From Methylococcaceae bacterium (GTDB lineage: Bacteria; Pseudomonadota; Gammaproteobacteria; Methylococcales; Methylomonadaceae), in the NCBI GenBank assembly GCA_016715325.1, contig JADKAL010000001.1:62001-126000 (forward strand): a stretch of DNA of 64,000 nucleotides, read 5' to 3'. Positions 37,939 to 46,986 of the stretch are shown here, piece by piece (positions within the stretch are counted from its first letter, which is position 1; the number at the start of each line of letters is the position of its first letter). Position numbers and translations under genes: made by a program. A model generated the notes under the pieces. That model had not been told where the DNA came from. It searched no databases and saw nothing but the letters and a program-made list of their open reading frames with translations.

Positions 37939-37960
37939 TTCGATATTTTGAAATATCGAA
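37939..37960 (-). promoter_or_regulatory. Perfect palindrome upstream of the RiPP precursor (candidate operator)
   Basis: TTCGATATTT (37939-37948), two bases, then AAATATCGAA (37951-37960), 32 bases before the precursor start. An A/T-rich TTTTAATATAAC follows on the minus strand and could be the -10. It is a candidate repressor or activator site; the protein is unknown and no regulator gene is adjacent. Confidence 0.55.
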
Positions 37961-38071
37961 TACAGCTTACAGTACTCTCCTGCAACTTAACGCGGGATGA
38001 ATAAAGCAAAAACCGTCCTTATAAACTGCCGCTTAACTATACAGTTTGCGCAAATTTCTTTCCAGCAATGA

Positions 38072-38710
38072 TTACTCGAAAATGCTTTTATGCTCGAACT
38101 CGCATAAATCAGCAATCACACAGGCAGGACACTTCGGTTTTCTTGCCACACAAGTATATCGTCCGTGCAGAATTAGTAAATGATGGGCGTCTTTCTTATG
38201 GCTTTTAGGCAACCACTTCTCTAGGTTTCGTTCGACTTCCAGCACATTTTTTCCGGGAGCGATTTTTGTTCGGTTAGATACCCTAAAAATATGGGTATCA
38301 ACCGCAATGGTATGCTGTCCGAAAGCCGTATTTAAAATCACATTCGCGGTTTTCCTGCCGACACCGGCTAAGGCTTCCAGTTCCGCTCGAGTTTGCGGCA
38401 CTTGGCCTTGATGTTTTTCCAATAGCTGACTGCAAAGCGTGATGATATTGGCGGCTTTTGCGTTAAATAAACCGATGGTTTTGATGTAAACCTTAAGCCC
38501 GTCAATCCCTAATGCCAGGATTGCTTCCGGCGTATTGGCGATCGGGAAAAGCTTAGCCGTTGCCTTGTTAACGCCTTTGTCGGTTGCTTGTGCGGACAGC
38601 ACAACCGCGATGAGGAGTTCAAACGGGTTGGCGTAATTCAGTTCGGTGTTCGGTTCCGGGGTGGCTTTTGCCAAACGGTCGAAGATGGCCTGTCGTTTTT
38701 GCTGATTCAT
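38072..38710 (-). CDS. nth: Endonuclease III
   Basis: A 212-residue DNA glycosylase/AP lyase. AKATPEPNTELNYANPFELL opens it. LEALAGVGRKTANVILNTAF is the helix-hairpin-helix with the catalytic Lys, and VDTHIFRVSNR holds the catalytic Asp. The C-terminal CVARKPKCPACVIADLC supplies the four Cys of the 4Fe-4S cluster. It removes oxidised pyrimidines. It lies 13 bases after the rnfB-like gene, the usual rnf-nth neighbourhood of Gammaproteobacteria. Confidence 0.96.
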   Translation of the reverse strand: MNQQKRQAIFDRLAKATPEPNTELNYANPFELLIAVVLSAQATDKGVNKATAKLFPIANTPEAILALGIDGLKVYIKTIGLFNAKAANIITLCSQLLEKHQGQVPQTRAELEALAGVGRKTANVILNTAFGQHTIAVDTHIFRVSNRTKIAPGKNVLEVERNLEKWLPKSHKKDAHHLLILHGRYTCVARKPKCPACVIADLCEFEHKSIFE

Positions 38711-38723
38711 TCGTTAATATAAT

Positions 38724-39293
38724 TCAGCTAGACGGACTGCTCAACGTTCTGTTTTGTAGCAGAGCGGCTTTTTGTTTTTTTAAGCGTTCAGATTTTTCTG
38801 TAGCCTCATTTTCCTTGCGTTGCAAACGAGCCTCGTAGCGACGCATGGAAAGCAGTTTTCGAGCTGCTTTTTGTACAAGACTGAAATTATTTTTGGTTGG
38901 TTGTATGACGATGCAATCAACCGGGCAGGGCGCAACGCACAGCTCGCAACCCGTACATTCCGACTCAATCACCGTATGCATCAATTTCGCCGCGCCGATA
39001 ATGGCGTCAACAGGACATGCCGCAATGCATTTCACGCAACCGATACACTCTTCTTCGACAATAAACGCAACCTGATCCGGTTTATGCTCGCCGAATTCAG
39101 TGTTTAAAGGTTTCGGTTCTAATCCCAATAAATTCGCAAGTTCCAAAATCCCTTCATCGCCGCCCGGCGGGCATTGGTTAATATCCGCTTGACCCAAAGC
39201 AATCGCTTCCGCATAAGGTTTGCAGCCCTTGTAACTGCATTGTCCGCATTGGGTTTGGGGGAGTATGGCGTTGATTTGGTCGATTGAAGTCAT
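38724..39293 (-). CDS. rsxB: RnfB/RsxB-like iron-sulfur protein
   Basis: A 189-residue ferredoxin-like subunit. The Fe-S domain has [16 protein letters not shown] and later a Cys (NQCPPGG), followed by two 4Fe-4S motifs, [16 protein letters not shown] and [16 protein letters not shown]. Compared with full RnfB, the N-terminal membrane helix is missing, so it may be soluble or dock on another subunit. No rnfA, C, D, G or E is next to it. It is transcribed just ahead of nth. Confidence 0.9.
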   Translation of the reverse strand: MTSIDQINAILPQTQCGQCSYKGCKPYAEAIALGQADINQCPPGGDEGILELANLLGLEPKPLNTEFGEHKPDQVAFIVEEECIGCVKCIAACPVDAIIGAAKLMHTVIESECTGCELCVAPCPVDCIVIQPTKNNFSLVQKAARKLLSMRRYEARLQRKENEATEKSERLKKQKAALLQNRTLSSPSS

Positions 39294-39345
39294 ATTTACA
39301 GATAAGACTCAGCTACAATTGCATTACGATTTATAAAAATTGGGA

Positions 39346-40488
39346 TTATTCACGAAGGGATATAAACCCTTCTTTCTGCAAGGCATCAATTACGCCTCTT
39401 AGAAGATAGTTATTAGAAAAGTTAATAACATATTTTCGTCCGCCTTCCTTGATAGGGGCAATTAACTTATCATCCTTTAACTTAGCAAGAACGCGCGATC
39501 TCTCGGATGGAATTTTCCCGGGCATTACTGATTCAATATCGGAGGATTGAAACACGATTTTATCTATTGCTATCTTCAAAAGTTCAAACTCTAACTTGGT
39601 AATATATTCTCTAGCCCTACATACCACTAAAGCGGGTAAAAGAATTTTATTTGCTAAGTAGTCGTGATCGCATAATTTATCGACTTTACTGATTTCGATG
39701 TTTAAGCCATTAAGTACATAGGTGCACCAATTTAATAGCCCTTCATCGGTTCCTTTATCGCCTTCGGAAAGCATTTCATAATATTTGTCACGGTCGCTGC
39801 AAAAGACTGCCGTTGGGTTAAGTATACGTCCGGTGTTTACTTTAAATCCTTGTTTTATAAGCATGGCATAGGTAAGTAATCTTACAGACCTTCCATTGCC
39901 GTTATTAAACGGGTGGATCCAGCAAAAACGGTGATGCGCCAAGGCTGTTTTTAAAAGATCGTATTTTGGTTCTTCCCTTTTGTTTATAAAACAAAAAAGT
40001 TCGTCCATATAATCATTTACATGTAATGCATCAGGTGGAATATGGTTTGAACCTGAAATTTGGACATTGCCTTTCCTGAATTGTCCAGGTGTCTGGTCAC
40101 CTTCACGAGATAAATTATTGACCGTTAGTTTATGTAGCTCGAAAACAAAAGCACGATCTATAGCTACATCATCATCCAAGATTTCTTCTATGAAGGTCAT
40201 CGCTTTTTCCATGTTAGCGATCTCTTGAATGTCTTCGTCATCCCGAATACTGGGATCTATTTTTGTTTCAATGTATTCAGCAATTGTTGTATTGTTACCT
40301 TCAATCCTAGCCGAACCAATGCTTTCCAATAAATGAAATACGTTTTTGAGTTGAAAGAAAATTCCTGGATGCGTTGTGCCTTCCAATCTTCTTTTTCGTA
40401 GATGTTCTAAATTTATGATCGAATCTGTGAGGTAAGAACTAAATGAAGGTTTGATAATTCTCAGCTCGTAATCACAAAATTTTGTCAT
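39346..40488 (-). CDS. Fic-family AMP-transferase with N-terminal inhibitory helix and C-terminal winged helix
   Basis: A 380-residue protein. The catalytic motif HPFNNGNGRSVRL (His-Pro-Phe-x-x-Gly-Asn-Gly-Arg) is intact, at about residue 195. SIGSARIEGN near residue 60 matches the (S/T)xxxE(G/N) inhibitory helix of class II Fic proteins, so it should be autoinhibited. The C-terminal ~90 residues look like a helix-turn-helix domain (IPSERSRVLAKLKDDKLI, then GGRKYVINFSNN). Three ATTTAACA elements lie upstream. It may therefore regulate its own gene. Its target is unknown. It reads away from metG and is lower in GC than its neighbours. Confidence 0.9.
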   Translation of the reverse strand: MTKFCDYELRIIKPSFSSYLTDSIINLEHLRKRRLEGTTHPGIFFQLKNVFHLLESIGSARIEGNNTTIAEYIETKIDPSIRDDEDIQEIANMEKAMTFIEEILDDDVAIDRAFVFELHKLTVNNLSREGDQTPGQFRKGNVQISGSNHIPPDALHVNDYMDELFCFINKREEPKYDLLKTALAHHRFCWIHPFNNGNGRSVRLLTYAMLIKQGFKVNTGRILNPTAVFCSDRDKYYEMLSEGDKGTDEGLLNWCTYVLNGLNIEISKVDKLCDHDYLANKILLPALVVCRAREYITKLEFELLKIAIDKIVFQSSDIESVMPGKIPSERSRVLAKLKDDKLIAPIKEGGRKYVINFSNNYLLRGVIDALQKEGFISLRE

Positions 40489-40491
40489 AAT

Positions 40492-40589
40492 ATTTAACAG
40501 AACAATTATTTTTATTTAACAGTTATTAAAAATTTATTATATTTATCATTACCTTAATTAGTTTATCAAAATTTTGTTATTTAACAAAA
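40492..40589 (-). promoter_or_regulatory. Cluster of ATTTAACA elements and a palindrome upstream of the Fic gene
   Basis: ATTTAACAG occurs at 40492-40500 and 40514-40522 (22 bases apart) and ATTTAACAA at 40579-40587. The last lies within the palindrome TTTTGTTA-TT-TAACAAAA (40572-40589). The spacing of two and about six helical turns fits protein binding to one face of DNA. The Fic C-terminal winged helix is a candidate binder. Confidence 0.5.
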
Positions 40590-40637
40590 CTTACAGGAAA
40601 CAATTGCATGTTTTTAATTTGTTAAAGAACTAAATTG

Positions 40638-42671
40638 TTACTTCACCCGCATCCCCGCAACTGCCCCCTCATCTGGGTTTAACACAAAAATATCCTTTCC
40701 GCCCGGCCCTGCCGCCAGCACCATACCTTCGGATACTCCGAACTTCATTTTCCGGGGCGCAAGATTAGCCAACACCACTGTTAACCGGCCTTCCAGTTGT
40801 TCCGGCGTATAAGCGGATTTAATTCCGGCAAACACGGTGCGCGTTTCGTCGCCGATGTCGACGGTGAGTTTCAAGAGCTTTTCCGCTTCCGGCAGCGATT
40901 CTGCTTTGACGATCTTGGCGATACGTAGGTCCAGTTTGGCGAAATCCTCAATCGATACGGTTGGCGCTACCGGTTCGAATTGTTTCGCTTTCGCCTCGGT
41001 CTTAAGTTTGTCGCCGGTCTTTTCCAGGCTTTCCTTGGAAGCGTCGATGATGGCGGCGATTTTGTCCGGTTCGATGCGAGTCATCAAGGGTTTGAATTCA
41101 TTAATGTTATGGCTAAGCAACGGTTTTAATTCATTAATCCAACCCTTATTTGGGCTATTTAAAAACTGTTCCGCTTCGGAAACTAATGCAGGCAAGACGG
41201 GTTTTAGGTAGACCGCCAACACGTTGAATAAATTTAAGCCCATCGTACACACATCAAGCAACTCTTGGTCTTTGCCGTCTTCCTTGGCAAGCAGCCAGGG
41301 TTTTTTATCGTCGATATAAGCATTGGCTTTATCCGCCAGCCCCATGATTTCGCGCATGGCTTTAGCGAATTCGCGGGCTTCGTATAAGTCGGCGATGGTT
41401 CCGTTGGCGTTAATGAATTCGGCAAACAATGCGGGTTCCGAACAGTTTGCGGATAAGCGGTTGTCGAAACGCTTAGCGATAAACCCGCTGCAACGGCTGG
41501 CAATGTTCACGACTTTGCCGACAACATCGGAATTCACCCGTTGGCTGAAATCGTCGAAATTGAGGTCGATATCATCTACGCCAGCGCTGAGCTTGGCGGC
41601 GAAGTAATAACGCAGATATTCCGGATTAAGATGGTCGAGATACGTTCTGGCCTTTATAAACGTACCTCGGGATTTGGACATCTTTTCGCCGTTTACCGTT
41701 AAAAAGCCGTGAGCGAAGATAGCGCTCGGCGTTCTGAAATGCGAGCCGCTCAACATGGCAGGCCAAAACAAGGCGTGGAAATAGATAATATCTTTTCCGA
41801 TGAAGTGGTAAAGCTCGGCATCGCTGTCTTTACGCCAGAACTCGTTAAAATCCAGTCCTTCTTTATCGCACAAGTTTTTAAAACTGGCCATGTAACCAAT
41901 CGGCGCATCCAGCCAGACATAAAAATATTTGCCCGGCGCATCGGGAATTTCAAAGCCGAAATAGGGCGCATCGCGACTTATGTCCCATTGCTGTAAGCCG
42001 CCTCTCAGCCATTCCGCCATTTTGTTGCTGACTTCCGGCTGCAAATGTCCGGGCGTCGTCGTCCATGCCTGTAGCATGTCGTTAAAGTTTTCCAGATTAA
42101 AAAAGTAATGCACGGACTCTTTAGGGATAGGCTTCGCGCCGGAAATCGCCGACACGGCATTCTTTAAATCGGTAGGCGAATAGGTCGAGCCGCACACTTC
42201 GCAGCCATCGCCGTATTGGTCCACAGCGCCGCATTTAGGGCAATCGCCCTTGATAAAGCGGTCGGACAGGAACATCTTCTTAACCGGATCGTAACCCTGG
42301 GTGATGGTACGCGAGTTGATATGTCCTGCATCGCGCAGACGTTCGTAAATCAGGGACGAAAATATCTTGTTTTCTTCCGAATGCGTGCTGTGGTAGTTGT
42401 CGAACGCCACACCGAATTCGGTAAAATCGGCGAGATGTTCCTTGCCGACTTGTGCGATAAGTTGTTCGGGTGAAATACCTTCCATATCCGCCCGCAGCAT
42501 AATCGGCGTGCCGTGGGTATCGTCCGCGCAGACGTAATAACATAAATTGCCGCGCTGTTTTTGGAAGCGCACCCAAATATCGGTTTGGATATATTCGACC
42601 AAATGACCGATATGGATAGGGCCGTTGGCATAGGGTAGGGCGCTGGTAACCAAGATTTTACGATTCGACAT
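40638..42671 (-). CDS. metG: Methionyl-tRNA synthetase
   Basis: A long-form enzyme of 677 residues. The start is placed at [17 protein letters not shown] (42671), three codons inside the longest frame. IHIGHL is the HIGH motif, [18 protein letters not shown] the zinc knuckle, and [11 protein letters not shown] the KMSKS loop. The C-terminal ~110 residues ([20 protein letters not shown] onward) are the EMAP/Trbp111-type tRNA-binding dimerisation domain. It charges both initiator and elongator tRNA-Met. It is divergent from mrp, the usual gammaproteobacterial arrangement. Confidence 0.97.
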   Translation of the reverse strand: MSNRKILVTSALPYANGPIHIGHLVEYIQTDIWVRFQKQRGNLCYYVCADDTHGTPIMLRADMEGISPEQLIAQVGKEHLADFTEFGVAFDNYHSTHSEENKIFSSLIYERLRDAGHINSRTITQGYDPVKKMFLSDRFIKGDCPKCGAVDQYGDGCEVCGSTYSPTDLKNAVSAISGAKPIPKESVHYFFNLENFNDMLQAWTTTPGHLQPEVSNKMAEWLRGGLQQWDISRDAPYFGFEIPDAPGKYFYVWLDAPIGYMASFKNLCDKEGLDFNEFWRKDSDAELYHFIGKDIIYFHALFWPAMLSGSHFRTPSAIFAHGFLTVNGEKMSKSRGTFIKARTYLDHLNPEYLRYYFAAKLSAGVDDIDLNFDDFSQRVNSDVVGKVVNIASRCSGFIAKRFDNRLSANCSEPALFAEFINANGTIADLYEAREFAKAMREIMGLADKANAYIDDKKPWLLAKEDGKDQELLDVCTMGLNLFNVLAVYLKPVLPALVSEAEQFLNSPNKGWINELKPLLSHNINEFKPLMTRIEPDKIAAIIDASKESLEKTGDKLKTEAKAKQFEPVAPTVSIEDFAKLDLRIAKIVKAESLPEAEKLLKLTVDIGDETRTVFAGIKSAYTPEQLEGRLTVVLANLAPRKMKFGVSEGMVLAAGPGGKDIFVLNPDEGAVAGMRVK

Positions 42672-42835
42672 AAAGCACAATAAACAGGCAAAAAATAATC
42701 GTCCATTATGGCATAAAACCGGGCTTTCTTGGCAGCTTGGTAAGCGTTCGGCAAGCCGAGTGGATTTTCGATAGAATAAAGCTATCTTAAAAATGAATAC
42801 AAAATTTTCCCCTTCTTAAAACAATATCGAAATCC

Positions 42836-43927
42836 ATGACTGAACTAAGCAAACCCGATATAGAAAACTGCCTCAAATCGTTTATCGACCCCAATCACGA
42901 TCTTGACTTGGTGGCTGCCAAATCGGGGAAGTCCACCGTCGTTGAAACCAATCAGGTGGTCGTCAAAATTGAGCTGGGCTATCCCGCCAACAGTTATCAT
43001 GCCGAATTGAAATCTGCGGTGGAAAAACACTTGAAAACCTTGCCGGAGTTAAAATCAGTAACGGTTGACGTTTCCTCTAAAGTCATTGCCCATGCCGTGC
43101 AACAAACCTTGAAACCCCTCGCGAATATCAAAAACATTATTGCCGTTGCGTCCGGTAAAGGCGGCGTTGGTAAATCGACTACCTCTGTTAATCTGGCTCT
43201 GGCGCTGGCGGCGGAAGGTGCGCAAGTCGGCATATTGGATGCGGATATTTACGGCCCCAGCATCCCGACGATGCTAGGTTTATCAGGCTTGCCGGAAAGC
43301 CGCGACAACAAAACCATGATGCCGAAAGAAGCTTACGGCATCCAAACCATGTCCATCGGCTATCTGGTGGAAGCGGACCAGGCCGTGATCTGGCGCGGGC
43401 CGATGGTGACCAACGCCTTGCAGCAGTTATTACGGGATACCAATTGGAGCAATCTGGATTACCTGATTATCGACCTGCCGCCCGGCACCGGCGACATCCA
43501 ATTGACCTTATCGCAGCAAATCCCCGTCAGCGGCGCTATTATCGTCACCACGCCGCAAGATATTGCTTTGATCGACGCACAACGCGGCTTGGCGATGTTC
43601 AACAAAGTCAACGTGCCCGTGCTTGGCGTCGTCGAAAATATGAGCATGCATATTTGCAGCAATTGCGGTCATGCCGAGCCGATTTTCGGCGAAGGCGGCG
43701 GTAAAATTATGGCGGATACCAATCATGTCGATTTCCTAGGCGCATTGCCGCTGGATATTAACATTCGGATGCAAGCGGATTCAGGCTATCCGACAGTCGT
43801 AGCCGACCCTGATGGTCAATCTGCGCAGATGTATAAAGCCATTGCAAGGAAAGCGGCGGCAAAACTGGCTTTAAGGGCGAGGGATTTTTCGAATAAGTTT
43901 CCGAATATTGTGATTCAAAATACTTAA
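42836..43927 (+). CDS. apbC: Mrp/ApbC Fe-S cluster carrier ATPase
   Basis: A 363-residue protein with an N-terminal MIP18/DUF59 domain (about residues 5-85) and a P-loop domain with VASGKGGVGKSTTSVNLA. Then come DADIYGPSIPTML and CSNCGH, the cysteine pair that bridges an Fe-S cluster at the dimer interface. It carries 4Fe-4S clusters to target apoproteins. It is divergently paired with metG. Confidence 0.96.
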   Translation: MTELSKPDIENCLKSFIDPNHDLDLVAAKSGKSTVVETNQVVVKIELGYPANSYHAELKSAVEKHLKTLPELKSVTVDVSSKVIAHAVQQTLKPLANIKNIIAVASGKGGVGKSTTSVNLALALAAEGAQVGILDADIYGPSIPTMLGLSGLPESRDNKTMMPKEAYGIQTMSIGYLVEADQAVIWRGPMVTNALQQLLRDTNWSNLDYLIIDLPPGTGDIQLTLSQQIPVSGAIIVTTPQDIALIDAQRGLAMFNKVNVPVLGVVENMSMHICSNCGHAEPIFGEGGGKIMADTNHVDFLGALPLDINIRMQADSGYPTVVADPDGQSAQMYKAIARKAAAKLALRARDFSNKFPNIVIQNT

Positions 43928-43999
43928 TGATCTGTATAAATTGCATCAATTTATAATCCTTGGTTAATAAATTAAGTTGTTAGGTTATAAAATAAATTC

Positions 44000-44911
44000 A
44001 TGAAAGTCGAAAGTACAACTGAAACTCAAGATGATGAACATTATATTAATGAACATCTTATTCCTCCTGAAGAACTTGGACGTTATAGTGTAGAAAGAGA
44101 TTTTCACTCTGAAAGAGACATTGCGAATTACGTCGAAGGTCAAGCTAATGATGAAACCGTACAGCAAGTCGAACGCATAAAAAAAGAAGTGGTCATCGGC
44201 GATGTATACGAGATTTGGGATGTCACTACTGACAAAAATCGTTGGTGGGTAATTACAAATCTAACAAACTTATACTCTCAAAAGCATTTTCCAAGTCTCG
44301 ATTACACACTTTCCTTCCACATTGGTCTCATGATGCGTTTACGGAACCGATCCGAAGGAGCAGATGCCGCTGATCCAAATCCCTTCGATGAAGTATTAAG
44401 AAGGATAGACCAAGCCGAGAAAAGACACGACAATGCTATAGAAGCAGAAGACTTCCAAGCAGTTGGTATGCTTCTTAGAGAAGGGCTCATTTCATTAATA
44501 GCTGCACTTAGACGCCGCACAGAATTGTCTGTGGACATTGAACGTCCACAAGACGCAAACTTCAATGCATGGTCTGCAATCTTAATGAACCAATTATGTG
44601 GCGGCGGGAGCAATAAAGAGCTTCGGCAACACTTAAAGAACACAGCTAAAGAAGCTTGGCAAATTACCAACTGGTTAACTCATACAAGAAGCGCTAATAA
44701 AACAGCATCATCAATTGCCATACATTCTTGCCAAACAACAATTGGACACTTTTTACAGCTTTTGGAAAAAAATCGTACAGACAAAACAGAAAACTGCCCT
44801 GTATGCAAATCCCGTGATATCAGAACACACTTTGATATTGCCATTCACCCTGACGGTGATTATTACAAGAGTTGCGGAGTTTGCGACTGGGATAGCCATC
44901 CAAACTCGTGA
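44000..44911 (+). CDS. Unknown 303-aa protein with C-terminal zinc ribbon
   Basis: I do not recognise a family. The N-terminus is acidic and hydrophilic (ESTTETQDDEHYINEHLIPP). Residues about 75-100 hold a compact block GDVYEIWDVTTDKNRWWVIT, followed by a helical middle region (FDEVLRRIDQAEKRHDNAIE, LLREGLISLIAALRRR). The C-terminus has a zinc ribbon: CPVC, about 25 residues, then CGVCDWD. No signal peptide or membrane segment. It sits alone between mrp and a gene-poor region and has somewhat more AT-rich codons than mrp, so it may be an accessory gene. Confidence 0.75.
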   Translation: MKVESTTETQDDEHYINEHLIPPEELGRYSVERDFHSERDIANYVEGQANDETVQQVERIKKEVVIGDVYEIWDVTTDKNRWWVITNLTNLYSQKHFPSLDYTLSFHIGLMMRLRNRSEGADAADPNPFDEVLRRIDQAEKRHDNAIEAEDFQAVGMLLREGLISLIAALRRRTELSVDIERPQDANFNAWSAILMNQLCGGGSNKELRQHLKNTAKEAWQITNWLTHTRSANKTASSIAIHSCQTTIGHFLQLLEKNRTDKTENCPVCKSRDIRTHFDIAIHPDGDYYKSCGVCDWDSHPNS

Positions 44912-45251
44912 AAACCTTACCAGAGCCGTAAGTACGATTAGCGATAGCATAATCGTACATATAAGTTTTGTTGGTTATATTCCTCCGATTACGCTATCGC
45001 AAATCGGAGCTACGTTGGCTTTAGGTACTGATTAAAAGCCTAATCGATTTCGTTCGCAGTATTTGGCGAATACGTTGGATATCGGCAGGGTGTCAATTCA
45101 TGAATTCGGTCAAGGCATCGTTGCCCTACGATGCTACGCCATACTTTTAAAGAGATAAAGATTTGACATCCCGTCAGAATAAGACCATATAGATATGGGT
45201 GGGTATGATTTCTAATTAATTGATCGTAAATTATTACGACGGGAGAACGAC
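44912..45251. other. Intergenic region with inverted repeats
   Basis: It holds GTACGATTA (44932-44940) and TAATCGTAC (44950-44958). GCGATAGCATAATCG (44941) faces CGATTACGCTATCGC (44986-45000). These look like a small palindromic extragenic repeat. Nothing else is recognised before the small gene at 45252. Confidence 0.55.
44932..45000 (+). repeat. Palindromic extragenic repeat (GCGATAGC/GCTATCGC type)
   Basis: Two nested inverted repeats: GTACGATTA with TAATCGTAC, and GCGATAGCATAATCG with CGATTACGCTATCGC (one mismatch). It lies just after the zinc-ribbon gene, so it may also act as an mRNA end. Confidence 0.6.
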
Positions 45252-45383
45252 ATGTTGAGATTCGTCTTTGAAGCAGTGATGGTCATCGCCGTCGTTTCCT
45301 GTCTGTATTTTATGATGAAACTTGGAGAAACTAGCATTACCTCCGATGATGAGACGTCACCTGATAAAGAGCATGGTAAATGA
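45252..45383 (+). CDS. Small membrane protein, 43 aa
   Basis: ATG at 45252 with a good ribosome site (GGGAG at 45241). It encodes 43 residues: a membrane segment (FEAVMVIAVVSCLYFMM) and an acidic tail (ITSDDETSPDKEHGK). I do not recognise it. It is too short for standard gene finders; the ribosome site and the clean membrane-plus-tail design support it. Confidence 0.55.
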   Translation: MLRFVFEAVMVIAVVSCLYFMMKLGETSITSDDETSPDKEHGK

Positions 45384-45504
45384 ATCAATTATTGTATTCC
45401 GGCTATCTTTTAAAAGCAGGTAGGACGCGATAGCTGAAAGGCATTGCGCAATATGTTTAAAGTCCACACGGCGCTACGCTATCTTAATTTGAGAAGGGAG
45501 ATAA

Positions 45505-45741
45505 ATGTCTGCTTTTAAATTAATCAATCGCTGTACTCGTTTGACGAATATCGCCAATTTTATGTCGGCCTTGTTGTTGCTGTAAGCAAGCACAGCGTCT
45601 TTTGCCGCAACGAGCCAGTACTTGAAAATAGACGGTATAGTTGGGAGTTTCGTTGTTAAAGACCATGAAAAATGGAGCGACATCAATTCGTTTGCGTTGA
45701 GCGTCTCGGCGAATAATCAAGCGTTTGTACAGTCGCCGTAA
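45505..45741 (+). pseudogene. Exported Hcp-like protein, signal peptide broken by an in-frame stop and truncated
   Basis: ATG at 45505 follows GAAGGGAG. The frame reads MSAFKLINRCTRLTNIANFM then SALLLL, a TAA at 45583, and continues in the same frame as ASTASFAATSQYLKIDGIVG and FVVKDHEKWSDINSFALSVS before a second stop at 45739. YLKIDGIVG-x-x-DHEKWSDI-x-SF resembles the start of Hcp/type VI tube-like proteins, some of which carry signal peptides. The stop falls at the signal cleavage region and the C-terminal half is missing. The family call is by resemblance. Confidence 0.6.
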
Positions 45742-46185
45742 GCAAATCGCTTGATGCTGCAAGTCCTTTTATTTCATTTATGGCTATTAATGGGAAAGCA
45801 CGTAATGCGAAGATTGATGTTATGTCGGTTGCCCAGGTACAGCAACTTTTGTCAACATAGTCGAAACGTTTAATTTTAATATTTTAACCTTATATCTCGG
45901 TTATCGATTCAGAAATGTCCGTTTACAATTCGGTTTCGGCAGTCCGCCACGCTAAACATGAGCTACTAGATAAAATCCAGAAACCTTTGAGTGATCTGAG
46001 TTTAAACAGGTAAAGCTGAAGTGCAAATCAGCGGAATTCAAAATATAACTCAGTAAAATGAGTTCGTGAATTTAGTAACGATATTATGTCGCTTCGGCAT
46101 ATAAGTATTTTTACGGATATTCCTGGACCGAATTTAAAAATATACTATCTACTCTTAATTTTAAACTTAAATAGGGATAGATAAT
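45742..46185. other. Gene-free stretch
   Basis: No gene, repeat or RNA recognised. The only signal is an A/T-rich leader before the secreted protein at 46186 (AGGGATAG near 46171). Confidence 0.5.
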
Positions 46186-46632
46186 ATGAAACATACAGTT
46201 ATGATTGTTCTGATGGCTTGTTTTTCTATGAATGCATTCGCGTGGACTTCAACTCATTCAGCATGGGATAATGATTCTTACAGCTATGTAAAAAAACGTA
46301 GAAGCTGTCCGGCTAAACCGGTAACAATTCAAACTGCCTGCGATTTAAAATCCTACGCTGCCAGCACCCCCGGCTCAACCGCTTATGGTTTTTTTCAAGG
46401 CTATGTCGTAAGCGCATTCAGAACTCAGCAGCCGCTTCAACCGACTTGTTCTTATACAGGAACAGATCAGCAAGCAATTGACGCCGCAATAGCTTTCTTG
46501 AATACCATTTCAACCCAGCAATGTGCAACTATTACCGCGACTGCTGCGTTAAATAATGCTTTTGAAGCAGCAAGTCTTGTTTCTTGTCCTGTCGATTTTA
46601 GGATGACGGTCTGCTTTAACACCTTCCTGTAA
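46186..46632 (+). CDS. Small secreted Cys-containing protein, unknown function
   Basis: A 148-residue protein with a clear signal peptide (KHTVMIVLMACFSMNAFAWT, cleavage after AFA). The mature part of about 129 residues has six cysteines (RRSCPAK, TACDL, PTCSY, QQCAT, VSCPVD, TVCFN), enough for three disulfides. I do not recognise the family. It is a lone gene with an upstream AGGGATAG ribosome site. Confidence 0.72.
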   Translation: MKHTVMIVLMACFSMNAFAWTSTHSAWDNDSYSYVKKRRSCPAKPVTIQTACDLKSYAASTPGSTAYGFFQGYVVSAFRTQQPLQPTCSYTGTDQQAIDAAIAFLNTISTQQCATITATAALNNAFEAASLVSCPVDFRMTVCFNTFL

Positions 46633-46960
46633 AATCAGCAATTCCGTTCCGAAATTCATTTAGTCAACGAAGTCATTGAAATGTTGAGACGACGATAGCA
46701 ATTCGTCGTCCAATTTGCTGACCGATTTATCGTTTTCAAACTTTAATCTAACGCAAGAGAATAGATGCCGGATGTCAAAGCTAGCGAATAATCTAGATTT
46801 TTCTGACGCGGCAGACAGATGACGGGCTTTAATCGTCCGATAATTCTTAGTGTTGGCATTCTCAATGCTGTTAAGTTAGCTTAAATTAACAGCATTAGTT
46901 GGCTTCATCCTTGCGACTTGTAAAAAGTTATCGAATAGAGCTTATATTTCTGATAATGGA

Positions 46961-46986
46961 TATTCTTTGACTTAAGTCAAAGAATA
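46961..46986. promoter_or_regulatory. 26-bp perfect palindrome with a TTGAC-N4-GTCAA core (FNR/CRP-family-type site)
   Basis: TATTCTTTGACTT (46961-46973) is followed immediately by its exact complement AAGTCAAAGAATA (46974-46986). The core TTGACTTAAGTCAA has the dyad spacing of FNR/CRP-superfamily sites. A TAATAA at 47004-47009 would be the -10 of a promoter with this site centred near -41. No gene follows. Confidence 0.5.

Noticed and set aside
45474..45762. Two overlapping minus-strand frames (70 and 80 codons)
   Set aside because: They are shadows of the plus-strand Hcp-like pseudogene, which has the ribosome site and the recognisable protein pattern.
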